Source: Actinophytocola xinjiangensis (GTDB lineage Bacteria > Actinomycetota > Actinomycetes > Mycobacteriales > Pseudonocardiaceae). From it: a stretch of DNA of 64,000 bases. Position 1 is the first letter of the stretch. Each line of letters begins with the position of its first letter. Positions 1-10,836 of this stretch are shown one piece after another. The stretch spans positions 1 to 64,000 of the forward strand of contig NZ_MSIF01000009.1 in the NCBI RefSeq assembly GCF_001921215.1, given 5' to 3'. A program made the translations under genes and the position numbers. The notes beneath the pieces are model-generated. The model worked only from the letters and a program-made list of their open reading frames with translations. It made no database searches and was not told the DNA's origin.

Positions 1-476
1 CCCGCGTCCGCGCGCGGGTCAGCGGCTACGGCGCGTCGGCCGACGCCCACCACGCCACCGCGCCCGACCCGTCCGGCGCCGGGGTCGCCGCCGCCATCGG
101 CCACGCGCTGGCCGACGCCGGGCTCGCCCCGGGCGACATCGACCACGTCAACGCGCACGGCACCGCCACCCGGCTCAACGACGCCGTCGAGGCACAGGTG
201 CTGGCCAGGCTGTTCACCGACGGCCCGCCGGTGACCTCGGTCAAGGGCGTCACCGGGCACTCCCTCGGCGCGGCCGGCGCGATCGAGGCGGCCTGTACCG
301 CGCTGTCCATCTCGCAGGCGGTGCTGCCGCCGACGGCCAACCTGGACACCATCGACCCGGCGCTGGACATCGACGTCGTGCGCGGCCGCGCCCGGACCAC
401 CCCGGTCCGCGCGGCCATCAGCAACTCCTTCGGCTTCGGCGGACAGAACGCCGTCCTCGTGCTCACCGCGAACTGA
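1..476 (+). CDS. Beta-ketoacyl-ACP synthase, C-terminal part (5' truncated by window)
   Basis: This is the last ~157 codons of a condensing enzyme of the FabF/KAS II type, entering the window in frame at base 3 and ending at the TGA at 474-476. The family condenses an acyl thioester with malonyl-ACP in the cytoplasm. The visible part carries the C-terminal thiolase-fold lobe: the HGTAT motif with the first catalytic histidine, the VKGVTGHSLGAAGA segment with the conserved Lys and second His, and the closing NSFGFGGQN glycine-rich loop. The active-site cysteine half lies outside the window. Only 6 bp separate it from the desaturase gene, so the two are probably one transcript and may serve a dedicated lipid pathway. 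It could equally be a stand-alone KAS or the KS of a small polyketide cluster; the missing upstream sequence would decide. Confidence 0.88.
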   Translation, partial: RVRARVSGYGASADAHHATAPDPSGAGVAAAIGHALADAGLAPGDIDHVNAHGTATRLNDAVEAQVLARLFTDGPPVTSVKGVTGHSLGAAGAIEAACTALSISQAVLPPTANLDTIDPALDIDVVRGRARTTPVRAAISNSFGFGGQNAVLVLTAN

Positions 477-482
477 GGCACC

Positions 483-1499
483 ATGCTCACCATCTCCCCC
501 ACCGGCGAGTTCACCGAGTTGCGTGACCGGGTCGCCGCCGCCGGCCTGCTCGACCCCCGCCCCGACCACTACCTCGTGCGGATCACGGTCAACCTCGCCT
601 GCGCCGCCGCCTGCTGGACGGCGTTCGCGCTGGTCGGTGACTCGTGGTGGCAGCTGCTGGTGGCGGTGGCGCTGGGCGTGACGTTCGTGTGGTCGGGGTT
701 CATCGGCCACGACGTCGGCCACCGGCAGGTGTCCCGCTCGCCGCGCACGGTGCGCGTGCTGGGGCTGCTGCACATGAACCTGCTGATCGGCGCGGCGTTC
801 GGCTGGTGGGTGGCCCACCACAACCGCCACCACAGCGAGCCCAACAACCTCGACCAGGACCCGGACACCCAGCGCCGCCAGGTGATCTTCGACGTGTCCG
901 AGCTGCCGGCCAAGGCCCGCACACCGTTTCGCCGGTTCGTCATCCGGTTCCAGTCGGTGATGTTCTTCGTGCTGTTGGCCCAGGAGGCGTGGCGGGTGCA
1001 CCTGGCGGGGTTCACGGCGGCGCGCGCCGGGGCGCTGCGCCGGCCGTGGCTGGAGCTGGGGTTGGTGGTGGCGCACGGGGTGGCGTTGGTCGGCGCGACC
1101 GTGCTGGTGCTCTCGCCGCTGCGCGCGGTGGCGTTCCTGCTGATGTCCCAGACGGTGTTCGGGGTGTACCTGGGGGCGGTGTTCGCGCCCAACCACAAGG
1201 GAATGCCGGTCTACCGGTCCGATGTGGAGCTTGACTGGCTGCACCGCCAAGTGCTGACGGCCCGCAACGTGGCGCCCGGCCCGGTGACGGATTTCCTGTA
1301 CGGGGGCCTGAACTACCAGATCGAGCACCACCTGTTCCCCGGGATGCCGAGGGGCAATCTGGGGCGGGCGCGGCCGATCGTGCGGGCCTACTGCGCCGAG
1401 CACGGGATCCCGTACGTCGAGGTGTCGGCGTGGGCGTCCTACCGGGAGGTGGCGCGGTTCCTCGGATCGGTCAGCGAGCAGGCCCGATGCGTGTCCTGA
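483..1499 (+). CDS. Membrane fatty acid desaturase
   Basis: A 338-aa integral membrane di-iron desaturase. All three histidine boxes of the acyl-lipid desaturase family are intact: HDVGH at residues 76-80, HHNRHH at 112-117 and QIEHH at about 279-283. Hydrophobic segments before box 1 and between boxes 2 and 3 (about residues 155-235) fit the usual four-helix topology with the boxes facing the cytoplasm. The family inserts double bonds into acyl chains of lipids or acyl-CoA using O2 and reduced ferredoxin or an NADPH reductase. The ATG at 483 lies 6 bp after the ketosynthase stop, and the 3' end overlaps the lipid-kinase start by 13 bp, so the three genes look like one lipid operon. The exact substrate and double-bond position cannot be read from the sequence. 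Confidence 0.9.
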   Translation: MLTISPTGEFTELRDRVAAAGLLDPRPDHYLVRITVNLACAAACWTAFALVGDSWWQLLVAVALGVTFVWSGFIGHDVGHRQVSRSPRTVRVLGLLHMNLLIGAAFGWWVAHHNRHHSEPNNLDQDPDTQRRQVIFDVSELPAKARTPFRRFVIRFQSVMFFVLLAQEAWRVHLAGFTAARAGALRRPWLELGLVVAHGVALVGATVLVLSPLRAVAFLLMSQTVFGVYLGAVFAPNHKGMPVYRSDVELDWLHRQVLTARNVAPGPVTDFLYGGLNYQIEHHLFPGMPRGNLGRARPIVRAYCAEHGIPYVEVSAWASYREVARFLGSVSEQARCVS

Positions 1500-2398
1500 T
1501 CGTCGCGAACCCGGCGGCCGGCGCGGTGACCCCGGCCGTGGTGTGGCAGGTTGTTCGGGTGTGTCCGGCGCCGGTTTCCGTGCGGTGGACGGGTTTCCCC
1601 GGCGAGGCGACGACGATCGCCCAGGACGCGGCGAACAGCGTGGACCTGGTGGTGTCGGTCGGCGGGGACGGCACGGCCAGCGAGGTGGCCGCCGGCCTGG
1701 CGACCGCGTACCGCCGGGTGCCGATGATGGTGGTGCCGGCCGGGACCGCGAACTCGCTGTACCGCACGCTGTGGGCTGACACGCCCTGGCCGGCGGCGCT
1801 GTCCCTGGCGCTGAGCGGTCTGCCGCCCAGCTGGCTGGATCTGGCCGAGGTGGACGGCAGCCTGGTGATCACCGGTGCCAGCGCGGGTTTCTCCCCGCTG
1901 TCCATCCACACCGCGAAGACCGCCGCGATCGGCTACCAGGACGCGATCCGTGACCTGGCCGGCCGTTACCGCCCCTACCCCGGCCGCGTCCTGGTCGACG
2001 GCCAACTGGTCCATTATGGATCGACGTTCGTGGTCAACGTCGGCGGCAGCCGCTACCGTGGCGGCGAGTACGCCCTGCTGCCCCATTCGGTCGTGGACGA
2101 CGGCCTGCTGGACGTGTGCGTCATCGGCGGCGAACACCCGGCCCCGGTGGTCATCTCCTCGACGAGGGCTGGCGAACACCTGAACCTGCCCGGTGTGGTC
2201 TACACCCGGGGCCGCGAGGTCCGCGTCGAACGCACCGACGACCGTCCACTGTGGTTCGAACACGACGGCGAGGTGGCGCCGGTGGGCCGCCGCGGCTACA
2301 CCGTCACGGTGCGGCCCGGCGCGGTCGGTGTCCTCGCGGCCCCGGACGCGCCGTCGGTCACTCGCCGGAGCGAGGTTTGCGGTCGTAGACGCAGGTGA
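1487..2398 (+). CDS. Diacylglycerol kinase-like lipid kinase (YegS/LCB5 family)
   Basis: A 303-aa protein starting at the ATG at 1487, inside the end of the desaturase gene (13-bp overlap). An in-frame earlier ATG at 1430 would add 19 unrelated residues. It has the N-terminal NPAAG motif, the SVGGDGTASE nucleotide-binding GGDGT signature and the PAGTANSLYRT motif that define the catalytic domain of bacterial diacylglycerol and sphingosine kinases. A C-terminal beta-sandwich half follows, with FEHDGEV near the end. The expected reaction is ATP-dependent phosphorylation of a lipid hydroxyl at the membrane face. Coupling to a desaturase and a ketosynthase supports a lipid role. The last codons overlap the convergent gene on the other strand by 41 bp. 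The true substrate is unknown. Confidence 0.88.
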   Translation: MRVLIVANPAAGAVTPAVVWQVVRVCPAPVSVRWTGFPGEATTIAQDAANSVDLVVSVGGDGTASEVAAGLATAYRRVPMMVVPAGTANSLYRTLWADTPWPAALSLALSGLPPSWLDLAEVDGSLVITGASAGFSPLSIHTAKTAAIGYQDAIRDLAGRYRPYPGRVLVDGQLVHYGSTFVVNVGGSRYRGGEYALLPHSVVDDGLLDVCVIGGEHPAPVVISSTRAGEHLNLPGVVYTRGREVRVERTDDRPLWFEHDGEVAPVGRRGYTVTVRPGAVGVLAAPDAPSVTRRSEVCGRRRR

Positions 2399-2729
2399 CG
2401 CGCCGCAGCCGGCCGTCGTCGGCGAACTGGGCGTAGTCGACGCCGGCGATGGTCGCCGAGCCGCCGAGGTCGAGCATCGCCCAGGTGTAGCGGGCGCGGT
2501 CGTGGTGGGAGAAGACCTCGCTGGTGCGGCAGAAGACGCGGTTGGGGTACTTGTCCTGGATGCGGGTGATGTTCTCGCTGATGGCGGCGTAGCCGTGGGC
2601 CTCGACCGCCGGCGCGTGGTAGGTGCCGTCGGTCGACCACACCGACTCGATCAGCGCGTGCCGGTGACCGACGTCGGACTCGTTCCACGAGTCGACGTAC
2701 CTGTCGATCTGTTCCTGGCGTTGCCTCAC
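2358..2729 (-). CDS. NTF2-like/SnoaL-like protein
   Basis: A 123-aa cytoplasmic protein of the nuclear-transport-factor-2 fold. It starts RQRQEQIDRYVDSWNE, with an amphipathic helix followed by WSTDGTYHAP. The pattern of a leading helix, Asp-Gly-x-Tyr/His and then alternating strands is typical of SnoaL-like polyketide cyclase relatives and small stress proteins. The GTG at 2729 was chosen because homologous-looking sequence begins there, while the frame upstream is Arg-rich antisense-like sequence. Its 3' end overlaps the lipid kinase gene tail-to-tail by 41 bp. No catalytic residues can be assigned, so it may be an enzyme, a binding protein or of unknown function. Confidence 0.72.
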   Translation of the reverse strand: MRQRQEQIDRYVDSWNESDVGHRHALIESVWSTDGTYHAPAVEAHGYAAISENITRIQDKYPNRVFCRTSEVFSHHDRARYTWAMLDLGGSATIAGVDYAQFADDGRLRRVTCVYDRKPRSGE

Positions 2730-2856
2730 GGCACCAGGTATAACCCGCCGCACGCGCGTCCGACCAGGGCAGGCGAGTACCCCTCGACCTGCCCGCGAGC
2801 CGCGCGTCAACGTCTCGTGCCCGATTCTGCTTGCCGGCACTCGATGTTGACTCAAG

Positions 2857-3825
2857 TCACACTCCAGTGTGGACCTGACCGAACGTCCGCCGGTAGTCCT
2901 TCGGCGCCACCCCGACCACGCGGTTGAAGTGGTGGCGCAACAGCGCCGCCGACCCGAACCCACACTGCTCGGCCACGTCCTCCACGGCGAGGCGCGTCTC
3001 CTCCAGCAGCTGACGCGCGTGCAGGACCCGCTGGGTGGTCAGCCACTTGTGGGGGGTCGTCCCCGTCTCCGCGACGAACCGCCGGGCGAAGGTCCGCTCG
3101 GACATCGACGCCCGCCTGGCCAGCGCCGCAACGGAATGCTCGGTCCGCAGGTTGGCGACCATCCACGTCAACACCGGCGACAGGCTGTCGGCCGTGCACG
3201 CGGGGATCGGCATGTCCACGTACTGCCGCTGCCCCCCGTCCCGCTGCGGCGGGACGACCATCCGCCGCGCGATCGCCGTGGCGGCAGCGGACCCCTGCTC
3301 CCGGCGGATCAGGTAGAGACAGGCGTCGATCCCGGCGGCTGTCCCGGCGCTGGTGACGATGTCCCCGTCATCGACGAACAGGACGTCCGGGTCGATCAAC
3401 GCCTTCGGATGCCGCTGGGCGAGCAGGTCGACGTAACGCCAGTGGGTGGTGCACCGCCGCCCGTCCAGCAGCCCGGCCGCCCCGAGGATGAACGCGCCGC
3501 TGCACACCGAGATCAGCGTGGCGCCCCGGGCCGAGGCCTCCCGCAACGTCTCCAGGACGGCGACCGGGTAGTCGTCGGCCTCACGGATGGTGGCGGCGGC
3601 GACGGCGACCAGGTCGGCGTCGGCCACCCGGTCGAGTCCGTGCTCGGGGACCAGCGTGGCCCCGACGCCGGTCTGGACCGCCTTACCGGCGGACTCCCCG
3701 CACACCCGAAAGTCGATCTTCGGCACCCCTTCCTCGGTGCGATCGACACCGAAGACCTCACACAGGACCCCGAACTCGAACGGAGCCATCTGATCGATGA
3801 CCACAGCGGCGACGGTTCTGAGCAT
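2857..3825 (-). CDS. GlxA-family transcriptional regulator (DJ-1/PfpI + AraC HTH)
   Basis: A 322-aa regulator. Residues about 5-170 form a DJ-1/PfpI-like domain with the nucleophile-elbow cysteine in SVCSGAF (C108). Residues about 220-320 form an AraC/XylS double helix-turn-helix (ARRASMSERTFARRF, then VAEQCGFGSAALLRHHFNRVVGVAPKDYRR). Such GlxA-type proteins usually activate or repress neighbouring catabolic genes. The ATG at 3825 fits the family length; extending to 3876 would add 17 non-conserved residues. A short inverted repeat (CACACT/AGTGTG, 2858-2871) overlaps the stop codon. No obvious target operon adjoins it; the divergent neighbour is only a 49-aa peptide. Confidence 0.88.
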   Translation of the reverse strand: MLRTVAAVVIDQMAPFEFGVLCEVFGVDRTEEGVPKIDFRVCGESAGKAVQTGVGATLVPEHGLDRVADADLVAVAAATIREADDYPVAVLETLREASARGATLISVCSGAFILGAAGLLDGRRCTTHWRYVDLLAQRHPKALIDPDVLFVDDGDIVTSAGTAAGIDACLYLIRREQGSAAATAIARRMVVPPQRDGGQRQYVDMPIPACTADSLSPVLTWMVANLRTEHSVAALARRASMSERTFARRFVAETGTTPHKWLTTQRVLHARQLLEETRLAVEDVAEQCGFGSAALLRHHFNRVVGVAPKDYRRTFGQVHTGV

Positions 3826-3912
3826 GGGGTCGAGCGTAGATGGCAGAAAGTTGACGCACAAGGTCAGTCCTGCCACTGGTGGCGGGATTGAGGTGGGCGC
3901 AAACTTACTGCC

Positions 3913-4062
3913 ATGGCACTTTTCATGACATTGACGGTTCTCGGAATGGTCCTGTGGGGACTGGAGCGCAACAAGAGCGGGAAGGGGGTCCTGGTCGGCT
4001 CCACCGACGTCCAGGACCGAGACCGCGAGAGACTGAACGCCGATCTGATCCGTCGCGCGTGA
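3913..4062 (+). CDS. Small membrane peptide (49 aa), hypothetical
   Basis: ATG at 3913 opens 49 codons ending TGA at 4060-4062. Residues 1-17 are hydrophobic (MALFMTLTVLGMVLW) and can span the membrane. The rest is hydrophilic and charged (many R, D, K), as expected for a single-pass small membrane protein with a cytoplasmic tail. Methionine-rich hydrophobic coding followed by a balanced charged tail is unlike a random GC-rich frame. It lies between a divergent GlxA regulator and a decayed TetR gene. No Shine-Dalgarno stands out; TTACTG just upstream may belong to its promoter. No function can be assigned, and existence as a gene is likely but not proven. Confidence 0.45.
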   Translation: MALFMTLTVLGMVLWGLERNKSGKGVLVGSTDVQDRDRERLNADLIRRA

Positions 4063-4129
4063 ACTGTGGTGGGTCGCGTGGGTCCTGCCGCACGACAGGA
4101 CTCAGGGCCGGCGCCCCACCCCGCCGTGA

Positions 4130-4560
4130 TCAACGGTTGTGGGGCGCCCCTGAACCGGGGTTCCAGCCGCGCAGCGCCGCTGGGACCGCTGACCGGAAGG
4201 TGGCTTCGGCGGTGGCCGGGTCCAGGGCGCCGGCCAGCTGGAGTGTCACGACTCCATGGAGGGTCACCCAGAGCGAGAGCGCGATGGCGGTCGCGTCGCC
4301 GGTGAGGATGGATGCGGCCAGGGCGCGGTCGATGGCGCTGAGCAGCGGTCGGACAGGGTCCCCGGCCCCGACCGTGCCCGAGGGGTCGAAGGTCCGCACA
4401 CCGCCGAACAACGCCATGTAGAGGTTGGCGTGTTCGGTGCCCCAGCGCCGGTACGCGACGGCGAGGGCGTGAAGGTCGGCGAGCGGATCATCGGTGTGAC
4501 CGGCACCGCCGCGAGGTCGCGGTACAGGCTCGCGACCGCCCTGCCGCGCCCTTGAGGGAG
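4130..4560 (-). pseudogene. TetR-family regulator remnant (C-terminal ligand domain only, frameshifted)
   Basis: Residues read from about 4510 down to 4130 give a recognisable TetR C-terminal domain: HTDDPLADLHALAVAYRRW, then GTEHANLYMALFGG, then IDRALAASILTGDATAIALSLWVTLHGVVTLQL. Upstream, the continuation ASLYRDLAA sits in a different frame, implying a small indel near 4505-4515. No DNA-binding HTH is found in any frame up to the SDR start at 4904. The open part from the ATG at 4417 would give a 95-aa protein lacking the HTH. It lies divergently from the SDR operon, the usual position of a TetR repressor of such an operon. The simplest reading is a lost local repressor; a sequencing indel cannot explain the missing HTH. 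Confidence 0.6.
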
Positions 4561-4903
4561 AAGGTCAGGGCGATCGGCCCGATTCTGAAATGGAACTACC
4601 CCCGTGCACGTGATCGAGATCAACGACGGCGAGTTGATGGCGCGGCTGACCGATGGCGGTCGAGGTGACCGGGCAATCTCCGGACATCCGCACGCCGCGC
4701 AGATCGGCACCCATTTCGCTCGGGTGTACGCGGTGGCCGTCTGAAGTGGCCCCGGTCCGGCCTCTGCCCGTGCGACGACACGCCGCCCCAGACCCGGACG
4801 GCGGGTGCCGCTGTGGCTGGTCCAGGCGCGGCCGCGACCACCCTGGACTCCCACCCTCCACTCGAATACATTCGGTCAGGACTGCTTTTAAGGTGGTGTC
4901 ACC
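4561..4903. other. Gene-poor stretch between TetR remnant and SDR
   Basis: No convincing gene. A 46-codon plus-strand frame from GTG 4604 to TGA 4744 (HVIEINDGELMARL near its start) looks protein-like, but no start context or family is recognisable; it could be a fragment. The last 40 bp before the SDR start contain a less GC-rich patch with GAATACATTCGG followed by the ribosome site AAGGTGGTGTCACC, so the SDR promoter probably lies around 4863-4895. Confidence 0.35.
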
Positions 4904-5740
4904 ATGCCCCTGACCGGCAAGACCGTCGTCATCACCGGCGGCGCCCGTGGAATCGGTGCGGCCATCGCCGAGGCGCTGGTCAACGAGGGCGCCCACGTCG
5001 TCGTCGGTGACCTCGATCTCGCTACCGCCACCGAGACGGCCGAGCGGATCGGTGCCATCGCCCTGCCGCTCGACGTCACCGACCACACCGGTTTCACCAA
5101 GTTCCTCGAGGAGGCCGAGGGCCAGCTGGGCCCGATCGACATCCTGATCAACAACGCGGGGATCATGTCGCTGTCCCCGCTGGAGGACGAGAGCGACCGG
5201 GCCACGGCCCGCCAGCTGGCCATCAACCTGCACGCGGTCATCCACGGCACCCGCGAGGGCATCCGTCGGATGCGGCCCCGCGACAGTGGGCACATCGTGA
5301 ACATCGCGTCGGCGGCCGGGAAGGCCGGGTTCGCGGGGGCGGCGACCTACTGCGCCACCAAGCACGGGGTCGTGGGGCTGTCGGAGGCGATTCGGTCGGA
5401 GCTGCGCGGTACGGGGATCCACGTCACCGTGGTCATGCCGGCGATCGTGCGCACCGAACTCGCCAGTGGGCTGAAGGAAGCGCGGTTCTTCACCTCGGTC
5501 GAGGCCACCGACGTGGCCAACGCCGTGGTGAAAGCGTTGCGGCGCCCCAAGTTCGAGGTCTACGTCCCCAGTTCGCTCGGCGTGATGAACCGGGTCACCC
5601 GCCTGCTGCCCCGCTCCGCCGCCGAGTGGCTCGTGCGCGCCTTCAAGGGTGACCAGCTCCTCGTCGACACCGAACGTGACGCGCGCGCCGCCTACGAGGC
5701 CCGGGCCGCGGCCAGCGCCCCCGCCACCGAGGACGGCTGA
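4904..5740 (+). CDS. SDR family NAD(P)-dependent oxidoreductase
   Basis: A 278-aa classical short-chain dehydrogenase with a Rossmann fold. It has the cofactor loop TGGARGIG at residues 11-18, an acidic residue after beta-2 (VVGDLDL) suggesting NAD preference, NNAG near 84-87, the catalytic Ser in NIASAAG and YCATK with catalytic Tyr/Lys near 153-157. The C-terminal extension (RVTRLLPRSAAEWLVRAFKGD) is basic and amphipathic, a feature of actinobacterial SDRs acting on lipophilic substrates. The ATG at 4904 has a fair ribosome site. The stop overlaps the next gene's ATG by one base (TGATG), so alcohol and aldehyde oxidation are translationally coupled. The substrate is unknown; a long-chain or hydroxy-acid-derived alcohol is plausible. 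Confidence 0.9.
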   Translation: MPLTGKTVVITGGARGIGAAIAEALVNEGAHVVVGDLDLATATETAERIGAIALPLDVTDHTGFTKFLEEAEGQLGPIDILINNAGIMSLSPLEDESDRATARQLAINLHAVIHGTREGIRRMRPRDSGHIVNIASAAGKAGFAGAATYCATKHGVVGLSEAIRSELRGTGIHVTVVMPAIVRTELASGLKEARFFTSVEATDVANAVVKALRRPKFEVYVPSSLGVMNRVTRLLPRSAAEWLVRAFKGDQLLVDTERDARAAYEARAAASAPATEDG

Positions 5741-7290
5741 TGACCCCACCGACCCTCACGCCCGACCTGGCCGAACGCCTCGCCGCCCTGGTCACCGGCG
5801 ACCCCGCCACCACCTACACCACCACGGCCGTGTTCACCGGCGGGGACCTCGCGACGCTGCCCCGGTCAACGGTCGCCGACGTGCACACCGCCTACGAGCG
5901 TGCCGCCCGCGCCCAGCCGGCCTGGGCCGACACCCCGCTCGCCGAGCGGCTGGCCGTGTTCGACCGGTTCCACAGCCTTCTGCTGCGGGAACGGGACATC
6001 GTCACCGATCTCATCCAGGCGGAGACCGGCAAGGCCCGGCGCGACGCGTTCGAGGAGTTCTGCGAACCGGCGCTGGTCACCAGCTACTACCTGCGGGTCG
6101 CGCCCCGGCTGCTGCGCGCCCGCCGCCGCGCCGGGTTGCTGCCGGGGGTGATCGGCGCCCGCGAACTGCGCCAGCCCAAGGGCGTCGTCGGGATCATCGC
6201 GCCGTGGAACTACCCGCTGGCGCTGTCGATCGGCGACCTCATCCCCGCCCTGATCGCCGGGAACGCCGTGGTGCTCAAACCGGACAGCCAGACGCCGCTC
6301 AGCCCGCTGCTGGGGGCCGACCTGCTCTACCGGGCCGGTCTTCCCGACGACCTGTTGCAGGTCGTGCTGGGAGACGGGCCGGTGATCGGCGGCGCGGTCG
6401 TCGACACCTGCGACTACCTCGGGTTCACCGGGTCGTCGGCCACCGGGGCGCTGATCGCCGAACGGGCCGGGCGGCGACTGGTCGGGTGCTCGCTCGAACT
6501 CGGCGGCAAGAACCCGATGGTCGTCCTGGACGACGCCGACCTCGCGCACACCGCGCGGACCGCCGTGCGCGCCTGCTTCGCCAACGCCGGACAGCTGTGC
6601 CTGTCGCTGGAACGGATCTACGTGCACGACTCGGTCCTCGACCGGTTCACCGACGCGTTCGTCGCCGAGACCGGGCGGCTGCGGCTGGCCGCCGGATACG
6701 ACTACGGCGCCGACATGGGCTCGCTGACCTCCCAGCGGGCGCTCAAGACCGTCGCCGAGCACGTCGACGACGCCCGCGCCAAAGGGGCCACCGTGCTCGC
6801 CGGCGGGCAGGCGAGGCCCGACCTCGGACCGTACTTCTACGAGCCGACCGTGCTCGCCGGGGTCACCCCCGACATGCGTTGCCACGCCGAGGAAACGTTC
6901 GGCCCGGTGGTGTCGCTGTACCCGTTCGCCGACGACGACGAGGCCGTCGCGCTGGCCAACCAGACGCCCTACGGGCTCAACGCCGGGGTGTTCGGCCGCG
7001 ACCGGCGGCGGGCCGCCGCGCTCGGCGCGCGGCTGCGGGTCGGCACGGTCAACGTCAACGACGGGTTCACCTCGGCCTACGGCAGCACCGACGCCCCCAT
7101 GGGCGGCATGGGCGCCTCCGGGCTCGGCCGCCGGCACGGCGCCGACGGGCTGCTCAAGTACACCGAGGCGCAAACGATTGCCACCCAGCGGTTCGGTGCG
7201 CTGAACCCGCCACGCTGGCTGCCCTACGGCCTCTACGCGAAGGTCATGACCCGCTCACTTCGCCTGCTGCGGCGGCTGCGGCTGCGCTGA
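5740..7290 (+). CDS. Aldehyde dehydrogenase, succinic-semialdehyde dehydrogenase type
   Basis: A 516-aa aldehyde dehydrogenase. The Asn-containing oxyanion motif PWNYPLALS, the general base E253 in LELGGKNP and the nucleophile C287 in NAGQLCLS are all present, with the family's 34-residue spacing between E and C. The sequence resembles actinobacterial NADP-dependent succinic-semialdehyde dehydrogenases of the GabD2 group, which oxidise succinate semialdehyde or other aldehydes to acids. The C-terminus (MTRSLRLLRRLRLR) is unusually Arg/Leu-rich, possibly a membrane-surface helix. It is co-translated with the SDR, and the pair would convert an alcohol to an acid. Substrate assignment rests only on family resemblance. 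A small hairpin 33 bp downstream may end the operon. Confidence 0.88.
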   Translation: MTPPTLTPDLAERLAALVTGDPATTYTTTAVFTGGDLATLPRSTVADVHTAYERAARAQPAWADTPLAERLAVFDRFHSLLLRERDIVTDLIQAETGKARRDAFEEFCEPALVTSYYLRVAPRLLRARRRAGLLPGVIGARELRQPKGVVGIIAPWNYPLALSIGDLIPALIAGNAVVLKPDSQTPLSPLLGADLLYRAGLPDDLLQVVLGDGPVIGGAVVDTCDYLGFTGSSATGALIAERAGRRLVGCSLELGGKNPMVVLDDADLAHTARTAVRACFANAGQLCLSLERIYVHDSVLDRFTDAFVAETGRLRLAAGYDYGADMGSLTSQRALKTVAEHVDDARAKGATVLAGGQARPDLGPYFYEPTVLAGVTPDMRCHAEETFGPVVSLYPFADDDEAVALANQTPYGLNAGVFGRDRRRAAALGARLRVGTVNVNDGFTSAYGSTDAPMGGMGASGLGRRHGADGLLKYTEAQTIATQRFGALNPPRWLPYGLYAKVMTRSLRLLRRLRLR

Positions 7291-7322
7291 GCGCTGACTG
7301 TGAACTGGGAAAGGCCCGACGC

Positions 7323-7340
7323 GCCAAACCTCTGTTTGGC
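7323..7340 (+). terminator. Short hairpin downstream of SDR-aldehyde dehydrogenase operon
   Basis: GCCAAAC (7323-7329) and GTTTGGC (7334-7340) form a 7-bp perfect stem with a CTCT loop, followed by CCCCTTGTGG. There is no T-tract, as is common in actinobacteria. It sits 33 bp after the aldehyde dehydrogenase stop. Short enough to be chance. Confidence 0.35.
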
Positions 7341-7488
7341 CCCTTGTGGTGGGTGGAGTTCTCAGGTGAACATCAGCTACCAGGTGTAGTGGCCGTGAGG
7401 GCACCCGAGAGGGTTCGGCCCACCGCACCGGACAACTGAAGATCACCTCCGCGCCGACCTGGTCGGCGTCCCCTGCAGGAGGCAATGC

Positions 7489-10379
<2,891 letters not shown>

Positions 10380-10392
10380 TTCTCCCGCTCGA

Positions 10393-10431
10393 CCGCGAGC
10401 CCAACGTTCCCCGTGAACGTTGGGCTCGCGG
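10393..10431 (+). terminator. Strong 17-bp stem terminator-like hairpin
   Basis: Bases 10393-10409 are the exact reverse complement of 10415-10431, with a 5-base loop (CCCGT), starting 13 bp after the S1 protease stop. There is no T-run, so it is an actinobacterial-type hairpin terminator closing the two-protease unit. Confidence 0.8.
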
Positions 10432-10836
10432 CGTCACAGCCCGAACCGGGCATCGCCAACGACACGCCGCACGACAGACGGGCCGGGTTCGGCTCGGCCG
10501 GCGCCAGTTCGTGACTGCCCCAGCTCGGCACCCACGAAGGCCCGGCTGCCGGGGCCGACCACGGCCGACGGTGCCGCGTCGGCACGATCGGTCCAGCCGC
10601 GACGAGCAACGTCCGCGCCGACGTCGCATCCAACGCGCACGAGTGGAAGCACCTCGACCGCTCCCGCGGGCCGCCCGACTTCCTCACCAACCCACGATGT
10701 CGACACGGTGAGTGATCGAACAGGCACTGCTCGGGTCTGGCCTACACCGGCTCAGGCGGGCAAGATGTGCGGCAAGTTACTGTGAGGTAGGCGGCGCTCA
10801 GGCCAGTCAGCGCCCCCCGCACGTGCCAAGGAGCTG
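10432..10836. other. Intergenic region upstream of fadD15-type gene
   Basis: About 400 bp without a supportable gene on either strand; frames present are Arg/Pro-rich and lack ribosome sites. The only distinct signal is the palindromic element at 10777-10790 described separately. No RNA gene was recognised. Confidence 0.5.
10777..10790 (+). promoter_or_regulatory. Palindromic element TTACTGTGAGGTAG
   Basis: One of the YTACY-N4-RGTAR copies in this window. It ends 46 bp before the acyl-CoA ligase ATG at 10837; its 3' arm (TAGGCG) occupies the position of a weak -10 hexamer. It could be a TetR-type operator over the promoter. Confidence 0.4.

Noticed and set aside
2858-2871. CACACT/AGTGTG inverted repeat at the glxA stop
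   Set aside because: Six-bp stem with a 2-base loop, too short to call a terminator.
4604-4744. 46-codon frame beginning VHVIEIND before the SDR operon
   Set aside because: Looks protein-like but has no start context or family; could be a fragment, so only noted within the intergenic entry.
5866-7173. 435-codon minus-strand frame across the aldehyde dehydrogenase gene
   Set aside because: Shadow of the confirmed gene; no motif or start context.
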